Positions 10,016 through 19,219 of a stretch of DNA of 64,000 bases are shown piece by piece. How positions within the stretch are numbered: position 1 is the stretch's first letter; each line of letters starts with the position of its first letter. A program made the position numbers and the translations under genes. The DNA is from Draconibacterium orientale (GTDB taxonomy: Bacteria > Bacteroidota > Bacteroidia > Bacteroidales > Prolixibacteraceae): positions 4,942,501 through 5,006,500 of the forward strand of contig NZ_CP007451.1 of assembly GCF_000626635.1 (NCBI RefSeq), written 5' to 3'. The notes below the pieces were generated by a model. The model made no database searches. It was not told where the DNA came from and saw only the letters and a list, made by a program, of their open reading frames with translations.

Positions 10016-10669
10016 CATTTTGGATAAAACCGGAATGCCGGATGTCCCGACACTTGCGGTCGGGATTTGGCTGTGGCCGATTTTCAATTCACTTCGTTCA
10101 TTCGGATACTGGATGCTGGATACTGGATGCTGGATGCTGGATGGATAAAATTGTTAAACGGATAAATTGTAATATTGTAGCTCTTAACGGTCGATCTTAT
10201 ACTCAGTAAAACGCTATGATTTCCAAATTTTTACTCTCTGGTAAAATCTTAAATTCCGTAATTGATAATCTGAGATTGCCCCATTAGATATTTAATGAAT
10301 TGTATTTTTATTCTTGTTTAAACGCTTTAAGGAGTTAAAAACGCTTGAAGTTTTTTTTGTGTTTTGGTAAAATCTTATTTGCTCCTCAGATAACCTTAAT
10401 AACCAATGTTTTACCCCTACAATAACCTTATTAACCTTATTTTTTGTTGATGTTTTTTTTGCGAGCTTTTCCAAAGTTTTAATTGCCTTTATTCTGAATA
10501 AATTCTAAACCTTGAACTGAAACAATGCTGATTTGCAAAATTGCAAACTGCCAGGCACAGCGCTTGCCTACTGCCAATTCATCCTTTATCAATAATCCTT
10601 TTTTTTCTTTTGCCCTGGTACCAGCCGGATATTTCGAATTCAGCACGAAATTTTATTAAATATCATTAG
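10016..10669. repeat. intergenic region with word repeats, no gene
   Basis: No credible gene. At 10103-10144 there is a tandem of GGATACT/GGATGCT units, followed by an AATTGTTAAACGGATAAATTG word that also occurs in parts around 17.75 and 17.95 kb. From about 10312 to 10446, in reverse orientation, lies a copy of the AAGGTTAATAAGGTTATT-type repeat also seen at 61.64-61.77 kb. Confidence 0.6.
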
Positions 10670-10722
10670 TGTCCGGTAAAAATTTACCGGGCAGTACATT
10701 TTAAAGAACCACCCGGTATGTC

Positions 10723-10730
10723 TACTTTTG
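10723..10730 (+). promoter_or_regulatory. -7 box of IS transposase (TACTTTTG)
   Basis: Perfect TAnnTTTG inside the left end of the IS, 24 bp before the ATG at 10755. It favours the ATG over the upstream TTG at 10728, which lies in the box itself. Confidence 0.5.
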
Positions 10731-10754
10731 AGTTACCACACCAAAAAGTTAGAC

Positions 10755-11987
10755 ATGGGTAAAAATACAATTTTTAGCGGACAGCCTATATTTAATCAGC
10801 TGTTAACGTTCATTGACAAGAGTGAGATTAGAAAAATAGCGAAGAAACACGGCAGTGATTACTATGTCAAGAAGTTTACTACTTATAATCACTTAGTAGT
10901 TATGCTCTTCGTAGTCTTTGAAGGATATCATTCCATCAGGGAGGTTATTCTTGGTTTACTTGCCAATGCCCACAAACTGTCCCATTTAGGTTTAAGTTAT
11001 CTGGTACGGCGCAGCACTTTTTCAGAAGCTAATAAACGTAGGAGCAGCAAGGTGTTCGAGGATATTTATATGACCGTTTACCAAAAGCATTCTCGTTTTT
11101 TAGCGGACAGCCGGTTAACAGACAAGGATTTGAAACGACTTTATATCATGGATTCATCTACCATATCCTTGTTTAAGGACATTTTAAAAGGAGTTGGTCG
11201 TAATCCAAAGAGTGGTAAAAAGAAAGGCGGAATTAAAGCCCATACAATTATCAAAGCCAGTGAAAATGTTCCATGTTTAGTTCGGTACAGCGAAGCAGCC
11301 AGACACGACCATATGTTTCTACAAGAAGTGGAAGCTTTGCCATCAGGATCGATTATAACTTTTGACAAAGGCTATGTTGATTATGCGCAATATGAAACTT
11401 TTTCAGAAAAGTCGATTTGGTATGTAACCCGATTGAAAGAGAATGCATTTTATACAGCCGGGAAAGAGTTTGATATACCAGACGACACAGATTTTGGTGT
11501 CCTAAAAGATGAAGAAGTGGTGCTTCTGTATGGAGATAATAAAACGCAAGAACACAAGGCTCGTAGAATTGCTTATTGGGATAATGAAAACCAACGTTTA
11601 TTTGAGTTTATAACCAATAACTTTGAACTAGCTGCCGAAAAGATAGCTTGGATTTACAAAAAACGTTGGCAAATAGAACTGCTTTTCAAACAGCTAAAAC
11701 AGAACTTCCCATTAAAATATTTTCTTGGTGACAATGAGAACGCCATTGAGATACAGATATGGGCAGCTATGCTTGCCAACTTGCTAATTACTTTGGTAAA
11801 GAGCAAACTCAAGAGAAAGTGGGCATTCTCGAATATGGTGTCCATTATAAGACAGCAATTAATGAACTACATCAACATATATGCCTTCCTGGAAAACCCA
11901 GAGAAAAGCTGGCTCATATTGATAAAGCAAGACAAATACAAATACCAACATTCGCTATTCCCAGAAGTACAGGGGGCTTACTTTTGA
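10755..11987 (+). CDS. IS4-family transposase
   Basis: DDE transposase, about 410 residues, starting MGKNTIFSGQP. It has an N-terminal DUF4372-like domain, as in many Bacteroidota IS4 elements. Catalytic residues are visible: D in IMDSSTISLF, D in TFDKGYVDY, and the YREK-type block YKKRWQIELLFKQLK carrying the glutamate. The frame is intact, so the element may still be active. Not part of any operon. Confidence 0.93.
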   Translation: MGKNTIFSGQPIFNQLLTFIDKSEIRKIAKKHGSDYYVKKFTTYNHLVVMLFVVFEGYHSIREVILGLLANAHKLSHLGLSYLVRRSTFSEANKRRSSKVFEDIYMTVYQKHSRFLADSRLTDKDLKRLYIMDSSTISLFKDILKGVGRNPKSGKKKGGIKAHTIIKASENVPCLVRYSEAARHDHMFLQEVEALPSGSIITFDKGYVDYAQYETFSEKSIWYVTRLKENAFYTAGKEFDIPDDTDFGVLKDEEVVLLYGDNKTQEHKARRIAYWDNENQRLFEFITNNFELAAEKIAWIYKKRWQIELLFKQLKQNFPLKYFLGDNENAIEIQIWAAMLANLLITLVKSKLKRKWAFSNMVSIIRQQLMNYINIYAFLENPEKSWLILIKQDKYKYQHSLFPEVQGAYF

Positions 11988-12060
11988 AAAATAAAAATAC
12001 CTGACTTGAATATCAAGAAGTTAGAGATATGAATTTAAACTAGATCCGGTTTCCCGGACA

Positions 12061-12717
12061 ACAATGATTAAATATTCAAAATTGGTTATTCAATATTGGT
12101 TATTCAGCATTTTATTATAAAAAACATTCATGATTTATGGAATCACCAACAGGGATGAAAGCGCGATCTAACGACAGCATTTCATTAAAAAAATCAGATT
12201 ACGAGGCGCATACAGCAGTTGTGCGTTGAACAACTAATTATTTGCGCCTTTGATTTACGTTCTCATCACCCCGGGTTTCACCCGAGGTTAGTCACATTTT
12301 ATCCCTTCGGGATATTGAATTGGATTACAAAGTTAAGACGACTTTATTGCCCAGCTATGTCGGAATTGCAAATTATTCATGACGCTGGAAGCGTCTAATG
12401 TGAATAACCCGGTGCCTAGCGCCGGGATGAAATGACCAAAGCGAAATCGTCCGGCGAAGAAAGCAAATCGAAGCCAGACCGTTCTCCCGGACGAAACACA
12501 AAAGGCAATACAGATAAGAATAATGGGGGACTTTCAGAAAAAACATTCATGATTTATGGAAACACCAACAGGGATGAAAGGACATTAATATTGTTTCACG
12601 CAAAGAAAAGAAGAAGCGCAAAATTCGCAAAGGTATAGAATCTGTTTTGCGTGCTTTGGGAAAACTTAGTGATCTACTCTGCGTGAACTTTTTTGTTTTT
12701 ACCAAAGTGACGTTCAG
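12061..12717. repeat. accessory intergenic region with a 43-bp direct repeat
   Basis: No credible gene. A 43-44 bp sequence (AAAACATTCATGATTTATGG onward) occurs at 12119-12161 and again at 12538-12581, 420 bp apart, with one or two mismatches. Between the copies are short dyads such as CCCGGGTTTCACCCGAGG and GACGCTGGAAGCGTC. It looks like a relic or non-autonomous element. Confidence 0.55.
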
Positions 12718-12757
12718 AAAAAAAGCCTTGCTTCTTCATTGAAACAAGGCTTTTTCT
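12718..12757. terminator. terminator downstream of lolA (near copy of pyk terminator)
   Basis: Stem GCCTTGCTTC/GAAACAAGGC with flanking A- and T-runs, usable from either side. It differs from the 9978-10015 terminator at one stem position and one tail base. Confidence 0.85.
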
Positions 12758-12774
12758 TTTGTATCGAACAATAA

Positions 12775-13425
12775 CTAACGGAAATCAATAATTTCCACAT
12801 CAGCGTGGTTAGCGGCATTAAAAACAAATTCCGAGTCATTAAAACCCGCATTGGTATCCATTTCTTTTACCAGTATTCCATATTGGTTTCCATCGGTGCT
12901 GTGTAATGTTGCCGAATGGATCATCATTTTAGCCTTGTCGATAGCCACTTCAATTTTTGTTACATCGTAGCTATCCGAATCAGGAAAAAGATTGATATGA
13001 TAAAGCGTTTTACCACCCTCTGTTTTTTCCTCTACAAACTCCGAACGGAAACCGCGCTCGTAGATACTGAATAACGATGACGGATCCATTAATTCGCTGC
13101 TTTCATCGTCGATATTCGAAATGGTTACCTGGTTACCGTCTTTCATGTAATTCCAGATGGTTTCGCCATTTGAAAACACTTCAACACCCAAATCGGGTAG
13201 TTGCACACAATATTTCTGCCCTTTAATTTTTATGGTACCGGCGTTGGTTTCGTCAATATCCATTTCTTCATTCACCATCGAGAACACAAAACTGGCCGAC
13301 ATCGATTTGATCTCTTTCGTTTTGGCACTTACCTCATCCAGAATTTTTTTTGCTTTTGCATCGCTTTGCGACCACCCCAAAGTTGCTACCATAACCAGCG
13401 CAACCATCAACACTATCCTTTTCAT
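12775..13425 (-). CDS. lolA: LolA-like outer-membrane lipoprotein carrier protein
   Basis: Periplasmic carrier of lipoproteins from the LolCDE complex toward the outer membrane. 216 residues with a clear signal peptide (MKRIVLMVALVMVATLGWSQ). The mature part fits the LolA beta-barrel fold: a SMSASFVF-like first strand and an IKGQKYCVQLPD segment. It lies 103 bp downstream of ftsK on the same strand, an arrangement common in Bacteroidota, so the two are likely cotranscribed. The family assignment is firm; transport function is inferred. Confidence 0.88.
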   Translation of the reverse strand: MKRIVLMVALVMVATLGWSQSDAKAKKILDEVSAKTKEIKSMSASFVFSMVNEEMDIDETNAGTIKIKGQKYCVQLPDLGVEVFSNGETIWNYMKDGNQVTISNIDDESSELMDPSSLFSIYERGFRSEFVEEKTEGGKTLYHINLFPDSDSYDVTKIEVAIDKAKMMIHSATLHSTDGNQYGILVKEMDTNAGFNDSEFVFNAANHADVEIIDFR

Positions 13426-13528
13426 TCGTTTTACTATTGTACTATTCGTATGTCAGAAAATGAAAACGCTACGATTTTCTCTCCGCAATGCGTGAATCCC
13501 GATCCCGTATCACCCTCAAAAATTAATT

Positions 13529-15979
13529 CTACAAACTATTCAATAACTGTTCCAAACTATACTCATCCTGCAATAAAACCTGTCGGGCTTTACTTCCTTC
13601 GCTTGGCCCTACTATTCCGGCAGCCTCCAATTGATCCATTAAACGCCCTGCACGGTTATACCCGATGGAGAATTTCCGTTGAATCATCGATGTAGATCCC
13701 ATTTGGTTCATTACCACAACGCGCGCAGCATCGTCGAACAACTCATCGCGGTTGCGCAAATCCACTTCTCCCGGTCCGGGTTCCTCGTCGCCCGCATACT
13801 CGGGTAACAAAAATGCGGTCGGATATCCGCGCTGATCGCCAATAAATCCAACAATATTTTCCACTTCAGGCGTATCAACAAAAGCACACTGCACACGCGT
13901 CATTTCACTTCCCTGCGAAATGAGCATATCTCCACGCCCGATCAGCTGGTTCGCACCCGGCGAATCGAGAATGGTACGCGAGTCGATCATCGATGCCACT
14001 TTAAACGCAATACGCGCCGGGAAGTTCGCCTTAATCACACCCGTAATAATATTGGTTGATGGGCGCTGTGTGGCAATAATCATATGAATACCCACTGCCC
14101 TTGCCAGCTGAGCAATCCGTGCAATCGGCAACTCAATCTCTTTTCCGGCAGTCATAATCAGGTCGGCAAACTCATCGATAATCACCACAATATAGGGCAT
14201 AAAACGGTGTCCTTTCTCCGGATTCAGTCGGCGCGATATAAACTTCTTGTTATACTCTTTAATATTACGTGCCTGGGCAGCTTTCAGTAAATCGTAACGA
14301 GCATCCATTTCCACGTTAATCGAATTCAGCGTATTTTTCACTTTCTGAATATCGGTGATCACCGGCTCCTCCGCATCAGGCAGTTTTGCCAGGTAATGTT
14401 TCTCCAACACCGAATAAATATTCAGCTCCACCTTTTTCGGGTCGATAAAAACAAACTTCAGTTGCGACGGGTGTTTTTTGTACAACAACGAAGTAATAAT
14501 GACGTTAATACCCACCGATTTACCCTGCCCTGTGGCACCGGCAACCAAAATATGCGGCATTTTTACCAGATCGAATATAAAAGTCTCGTTCGAAATGGTT
14601 TTCCCCAAAGCCACCGGCAATTCGGCTTTGCTTTCCTGGAAGCGCTTCGAGCGAATTATGGAGTGCATCGACACCGTTTCAGGATTTTGATTAGGCACCT
14701 CTATACCGATGGTTCCTCGCCCCGGAATCGGAGCAATAATACGAATCCCCAGCGCCGCTAAACTCAAGGCAATGTCGTCTTCCAGGTTTTTGATCTTCGA
14801 GATCCGAACACCCGGAGCCGGCACAATTTCGTATAGTGTAATTGTTGGCCCGATGGTAGCCCGAATTTTTGTGATCTCGATTTTATAATGACGCAGCGTT
14901 TCAACAATTTTATTTTTGTTGGCTACCAGCTCTTCATTTTTAACTTCGGCATTACCAAATTTATGATCTTCCAGCAATTCCAGTGTAGGAAATTTAAAAC
15001 TTGCCAGATCGAGTGTTGGATCATAGTCTTCCAGCTCCTCCGGATGCTTACCATCCGACTCCTCTTCCTCGAGTTTTGGCGCAACCGTTAAATTCAGGTC
15101 ATCCTCTTTTTTCACAGGAATCACTTCAATGTCATCGTCACTTTCCTCTTCCGGCTCCTCTATTTCAATTTCGTCGTCGATCTTCACTTCAGGCTCTACT
15201 ATCGGCAAATCATCTTCATCGTCCGACTCAAAAATGGCTTTCACCACATCATCGTCACCCTCAATAACTTTTGTAATCGATTCTTCGCCTTCAACTTCTT
15301 CATTCGAAATGGATTCTTCATCCATATCCTCATTGTCCGGCTCTGTTTCATGCGACTTTCTTTTCAACAGCCCTTTCAACATATTAAAAGCACCATCGAA
15401 ACGCACCACCACAATGGCCAGCCCCGAAATAAACAACAGAAATACCAGGCCCACAATACCAATAAGCGAACGCAGCCAGTTGCTGAGCACAAAACCGTAA
15501 TGGCCGCCCCAATAAATGGCCGATCCGGCATCGGTTTTATTAAAGAACAAACCCAGCGCCACCGAAAACCAAATCATGCAGATAACCGTGTACCATACAC
15601 TTTTCAGAAAATTCCCTGTTTTTCGTCCCAAAATCCGCGCGCCACTAATGGCCATCAAATAAACAAAACCAAACGATGCCAGTCCAAATCCGCGGTTCAT
15701 AATAACTTCCGACAGATAGGCACCAAGTTTCATCCCTTTATTCTGAGCTTTCACCTCGGTATTGAAAAGAAATTCGCGCCAGCCCGAATCCATAATACTC
15801 TGATCGGCTGCACCGTAAAATAAAAACGACACAAAGGAAATCAACAGGTAAGCAGCAGCCAAAAGCACGAACAACCCGAACAAAAACCACAGTTTCTCTC
15901 TGTTAACAAGGGGTGTACGCTTTTTTTGGGTACGTTTATTTTTTGATTTTGCCGGCTTTTTCTTCGCTCTAAATGCCAT
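13529..15979 (-). CDS. ftsK: DNA translocase FtsK/SpoIIIE
   Basis: Septal DNA pump that moves the terminus region and activates XerCD. 816 residues. Four to five membrane segments lie in the first ~200 residues, followed by a very acidic linker (~220-320). The RecA-like motor has Walker A GATGQGKSVG and Walker B VVIIDEFADL. The C-terminal winged-helix gamma domain carries GYNRAGRLMDQLEAAGIVG. The basic N-terminus (MAFRAKKKPAKSK) is cytosolic. A housekeeping gene, transcribed ahead of lolA; the xerD gene lies 6 kb away. Confidence 0.97.
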   Translation of the reverse strand: MAFRAKKKPAKSKNKRTQKKRTPLVNREKLWFLFGLFVLLAAAYLLISFVSFLFYGAADQSIMDSGWREFLFNTEVKAQNKGMKLGAYLSEVIMNRGFGLASFGFVYLMAISGARILGRKTGNFLKSVWYTVICMIWFSVALGLFFNKTDAGSAIYWGGHYGFVLSNWLRSLIGIVGLVFLLFISGLAIVVVRFDGAFNMLKGLLKRKSHETEPDNEDMDEESISNEEVEGEESITKVIEGDDDVVKAIFESDDEDDLPIVEPEVKIDDEIEIEEPEEESDDDIEVIPVKKEDDLNLTVAPKLEEEESDGKHPEELEDYDPTLDLASFKFPTLELLEDHKFGNAEVKNEELVANKNKIVETLRHYKIEITKIRATIGPTITLYEIVPAPGVRISKIKNLEDDIALSLAALGIRIIAPIPGRGTIGIEVPNQNPETVSMHSIIRSKRFQESKAELPVALGKTISNETFIFDLVKMPHILVAGATGQGKSVGINVIITSLLYKKHPSQLKFVFIDPKKVELNIYSVLEKHYLAKLPDAEEPVITDIQKVKNTLNSINVEMDARYDLLKAAQARNIKEYNKKFISRRLNPEKGHRFMPYIVVIIDEFADLIMTAGKEIELPIARIAQLARAVGIHMIIATQRPSTNIITGVIKANFPARIAFKVASMIDSRTILDSPGANQLIGRGDMLISQGSEMTRVQCAFVDTPEVENIVGFIGDQRGYPTAFLLPEYAGDEEPGPGEVDLRNRDELFDDAARVVVMNQMGSTSMIQRKFSIGYNRAGRLMDQLEAAGIVGPSEGSKARQVLLQDEYSLEQLLNSL

Positions 15980-16207
15980 GGAGTTCTTTTTAATCCGAAT
16001 TTTTATTCACAACAAGTTTCCAATATAACGATTAAGTTTTAGTTCAATTTTTGAGATCCTAAAAATCATTCAACAAAACCGACTTTAACCGCTAAACCAA
16101 AACATTATCCCTCTTAAAACTGAATAATGTGGGTTAAATTGCCCGCAAATTTAACTAAAAAAACTTAGCCTGATTAATTCATAAAAATGAATTAATTACC
16201 CGCAGGG

Positions 16208-16241
16208 CTGACGAAATAATTGAGATACAATTATTTGTCAG
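16208..16241. repeat. long hairpin
   Basis: CTGACGAAATAATTG (16208-16222) and CAATTATTTGTCAG (16228-16241) form a 14-bp stem with one bulge and a 5-base loop. There is no T-run, so it is more likely a structured leader or protein site than a terminator. Confidence 0.65.
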
Positions 16242-16554
16242 GGCTAACCTTGACATTGAAAATCATAAATATATTTTTTGAAAGCATGTATCGTGCAGAT
16301 TTTCAATCGTCAACACTTCGTGTGAAAGATTTCTCGAATTTTTTCAGGTTAGGTAGAAGTTATGCCTGCCTGCTAATTCAGGTAATCATTTCAAGAAAAA
16401 ACTGTTAACAAAATTCACTCAATTTCTTGCAATTCGTAAGTAAGCATCCCACCTGTTTTCCGAATTAATAAATCAATCAAAAAAAGCTGTTTTAAAATAG
16501 CACAAACAACACAAAACCAAGCGCTAACACATTTCTTTTTATGCTTTGTTTTTC

Positions 16555-16562
16555 TATGTTTG
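16555..16562 (+). promoter_or_regulatory. -7 box for arcC (TATGTTTG)
   Basis: Perfect TAnnTTTG 43 bp before the arcC start. Confidence 0.5.
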
Positions 16563-16605
16563 TTAGGCGCCTGATCTTTCGTCAGGGCACTAACTAATTC
16601 CAACA

Positions 16606-17577
16606 ATGAAAAAAAGAGCTGTTGTTGCTTTGGGCGGAAACGCCATCCTGCGCGGTAACGAAGAAGGAACCATCGTTCAGCAGGAAAAAAATGTAACCGA
16701 CACCCTTGAAAACCTGGTGCCACTGTTGCGCGAGGGTTACGAACTGGTACTGACACACGGCAACGGACCGCAGGTAGGAAATATACTAATGCGAAACGAC
16801 GCCGGCGAACAACTTTACGGCATTGCTCCTATGCCGCTGAATATTTGCGTGGCCGACTCGCAGGGTGGTATTGGTTTTATGATTGAGCGAATGATGCGAA
16901 ATGTGCTGAACAAATACGGCATTGATAAAAACGTAATTTCAATGGTTACGCTGGTGGAGATTGACGCCAACGATCCGGCTTTTCAAAACCCATCGAAACG
17001 AATTGGCAAAGTTTACAGCAAAACAGAAGCCGACCGGCTGGCTCAACAAAAAGGCTGGGATTTTAAGCCCACATCAAAAAGCAAAGATGGCTACCGGCGG
17101 GTGGTCCCCTCGCCCACTCCCGTTGACATAGTAAACAAAGAGATCATCCGACAACTGCTTGAAAACGGCAATATCGTTATTGCTGCCGGTGGCGGTGGCA
17201 TTCCTGTTTATTTCGACGAGAACAACGATGTGCGCACTTTGGATGCTGTAATCGACAAAGATATGGCTTCGGGTATGCTGGCCACCAATATCGGTGCCGA
17301 CGAGCTGTACATCCTCACCGACGTGCCATTTATTTACAAAGATTTTGGAGAGGAAACGCAGGAAAAGCTTGAATTTCTAAATTATTCCGACACCTTACAG
17401 CATCTTAAAAACGGCACATTTGCTGAAGGAACGATGGAGCCCAAAATAAAAGCCTGCCTTAACTTTATAAAAAACGGCGGCAGCAAAAGTATCATCACCG
17501 AAGCCACAAAACTGGCCGATAAAAGTTATGGCTCGAAGATTACGATGGAATACGATATTGAAGACAAGATTGTTTGA
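16606..17577 (+). CDS. arcC: carbamate kinase
   Basis: Cytosolic enzyme making ATP and carbamate from carbamoyl phosphate and ADP (last step of the arginine deiminase pathway), or the reverse. 323 residues of the amino-acid-kinase fold. ALGGNAIL at the start, LTHGNGPQVGN, and AAGGGGIPV carry the phosphate-binding glycines and lysines. It is followed, after a 582-bp repeat-filled spacer, by ornithine carbamoyltransferase on the same strand, which points to catabolic use of citrulline or arginine. No arginine deiminase gene is in the window. Confidence 0.96.
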   Translation: MKKRAVVALGGNAILRGNEEGTIVQQEKNVTDTLENLVPLLREGYELVLTHGNGPQVGNILMRNDAGEQLYGIAPMPLNICVADSQGGIGFMIERMMRNVLNKYGIDKNVISMVTLVEIDANDPAFQNPSKRIGKVYSKTEADRLAQQKGWDFKPTSKSKDGYRRVVPSPTPVDIVNKEIIRQLLENGNIVIAAGGGGIPVYFDENNDVRTLDAVIDKDMASGMLATNIGADELYILTDVPFIYKDFGEETQEKLEFLNYSDTLQHLKNGTFAEGTMEPKIKACLNFIKNGGSKSIITEATKLADKSYGSKITMEYDIEDKIV

Positions 17578-18060
17578 GATTGAATAGAAGATTGAATAGA
17601 AGATTGATGGAGATTGAATAGGAGATTGATGAGAGATTGTTGAGAGATTGTTGAATTGTAAAACTAAGAACTGAGACGGTGAGACGGTGAGAACTGAGAC
17701 TGAGACTGAGATTATCTCCTTCTTACAGCCTGAAAGAATTGTTAAATTGTGAACCGGATAAATTGTATTGAAACTTTTGACTTTACTCTTTTTTCTTTTG
17801 CCTTGTTCTCCGTGAAACTCCGTGATTTCTCGGTGCAACTCTGCGGTAGAAATAATTACAAGCTGAAACTGAGAACTGAGACGGTGAGAATGTAAGAGCC
17901 GGGCCCAGGCTATTCTTCTTGTAAATTGAAAGGATTGATAAATTGCAAAAACTGTTAAATTGTTAAACTGATAAATTGTAAACTGCACCTGCCCACTGAG
18001 ACTGCAAACTGAGACTGCAAACTGAGACTGAGAACTGAGAACTAAGACCGGAGCCCGGCA
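17578..18060. repeat. low-complexity word array between arcC and argF
   Basis: No gene. Starts with repeated GATTGAATAGAA / GATTGATGGA words (17578-17650). AACTGAGAC and GGTGAGACGGTGAG words follow (17665-17715, 17870-18050), together with AAATTGTTAAACTGATAAATTG words. The units are similar but not identical. Reverse-complement words (CAATCTCCAT, GTCTCAG) occur at 19.85-20.11 kb on the other side of argF. Confidence 0.75.
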
Positions 18061-18071
18061 AAAACGTTCTT

Positions 18072-18121
18072 TACTTTTGCCTTTGTACTTTGTACTTTTG
18101 CCTTGATACTTTTTACTTTTG
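18072..18121 (+). promoter_or_regulatory. three phased -7 boxes upstream of argF
   Basis: TACTTTTG occurs at 18072-18079, 18093-18100 and 18114-18121, exactly 21 bp apart. All match TAnnTTTG and lie 38-80 bp before the start codon. They are part of the CTTTTGCCTT word repeat. Confidence 0.5.
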
Positions 18122-18159
18122 CCTTGATACAATAACGACTAATAAAAACAAATAAGATA

Positions 18160-19158
18160 ATGACGAATAATCTGAAAAACAAAAACTTCCTCAAACTACT
18201 GGATTTTACACCCGAAGAAATAAACCAACTGCTCGATCTGGCGGCAAGTTTAAAAAAAGCAAAAAAGGAAGGCACCGAGAAACCGCTGCTTTCCGGTAAA
18301 AACATCGCCCTGATTTTTGAAAAAGCCTCTACCCGCACCCGTTGTGCTTTTGAAGTAGCAGCTTACGACCAGGGAGCGCGGGTTACCTACCTGGGGCCTT
18401 CCGGTTCGCAAATCGGACAAAAAGAAACAATGAAAGACACAGCCCGAGTGTTGGGAAGAATGTACGACGGGATTGAATACCGCGGATTCGGACAGGACAT
18501 TGTAGAAGAATTAGGCGAATTTGCCGGCGTTCCGGTATGGAACGGCCTCACCAACGAATTTCACCCGACTCAGATTCTGGCTGATTTCCTTACCATGAAA
18601 GAACACAGCAACAAACCTTTATCAGAAGTAAAATTCTGCTACCTGGGCGATGCCCGAAACAATATGGGTAATTCGCTTATGGTTGGCGCTGCAAAACTGG
18701 GAATGGACTTTCGGGCTGCTGCACCGAAAGCCTGCCAGCCTTTAGAGGAACTACAGGCCGAATGCCGTGAAATTGCCACTCAAACAGGTGGTAAAATAAC
18801 AATTACCGAAGACCTTGCCACCGCCGTAAAAGACTGCGATTTTCTATATACCGATGTTTGGGTGTCGATGGGCGAACCCGACGAAGTATGGCAGGAGCGG
18901 ATAAAACTACTGCTCCCCTACCAGGTAAACCAAAAAGTGATGGAACTTACCGGAAATCCGGATGTAAAATTCCTGCACTGCTTACCTGCTTTCCATAACC
19001 GCGACACAAAAATTGGCGAGCAGATTTTTCAGAAATTTGGTTTGGAAGCCATGGAAGTTACCGAAGATGTTTTTGAGAGCAAAGCATCGCTGGTATTCGA
19101 TGAAGCCGAAAACCGCATGCACACCATAAAAGCCGTTATGGTTGCCACCCTGGCTTAA
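18160..19158 (+). CDS. argF: ornithine carbamoyltransferase
   Basis: Makes citrulline from ornithine and carbamoyl phosphate, or the reverse in catabolism (arcB-type). 332 residues. The carbamoyl-phosphate motif STRTR (in [12 protein letters not shown]), the FHPTQ motif and the ornithine motif HCLPAFH are all present. These mark true OTC and not the acetyl- or succinyl-ornithine enzyme used by many Bacteroidota for biosynthesis. With arcC upstream a catabolic role is likely, but the sequence alone does not decide between arcB and argF. Confidence 0.95.
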   Translation: MTNNLKNKNFLKLLDFTPEEINQLLDLAASLKKAKKEGTEKPLLSGKNIALIFEKASTRTRCAFEVAAYDQGARVTYLGPSGSQIGQKETMKDTARVLGRMYDGIEYRGFGQDIVEELGEFAGVPVWNGLTNEFHPTQILADFLTMKEHSNKPLSEVKFCYLGDARNNMGNSLMVGAAKLGMDFRAAAPKACQPLEELQAECREIATQTGGKITITEDLATAVKDCDFLYTDVWVSMGEPDEVWQERIKLLLPYQVNQKVMELTGNPDVKFLHCLPAFHNRDTKIGEQIFQKFGLEAMEVTEDVFESKASLVFDEAENRMHTIKAVMVATLA

Positions 19159-19178
19159 GCAAAACCACCATAGATTTT

Positions 19179-19219
19179 AAAGCATTATCTTCCAATTTTG
19201 GAGGTAGTGCTTTTTTTTT
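19179..19219 (+). terminator. argF terminator
   Basis: Imperfect stem (AAAGCATTATCTTCC with GGAGGTAGTGCTTT) around a short AATTTT loop, followed by a long T-run. Confidence 0.85.

Larger units (their letters stand above)
10670..12060 (+). mobile_element. IS4-family insertion sequence
   Basis: Transposase gene bounded by short inverted ends, TGTCCGG at 10670-10676 and CCGGACA at 12054-12060, with a partial AAA match just inside. Length about 1.39 kb. No target-site duplication is evident, so the exact ends are uncertain or the insertion is old. Confidence 0.75.
15980..16605. other. intergenic region between ftsK and arcC
   Basis: 626 bp without a credible gene. It holds the divergent upstream regions of ftsK and arcC, a strong hairpin at 16208-16241 and a -7 box at 16555-16562. 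Otherwise AT-rich with nothing recognisable. Confidence 0.6.

Noticed and set aside
12432-12638. 68-residue open frame (MTKAKSSGEESKSKPD)
   Set aside because: Lies across the dyad words and one copy of the 43-bp direct repeat; no family features or promoter.
16220-16408. 62-residue open frame between ftsK and arcC
   Set aside because: Starts within the long hairpin, no promoter or recognizable motif.
17578-18060. CRISPR or minisatellite
   Set aside because: Word lengths and order vary, and there are no constant repeat/spacer lengths.
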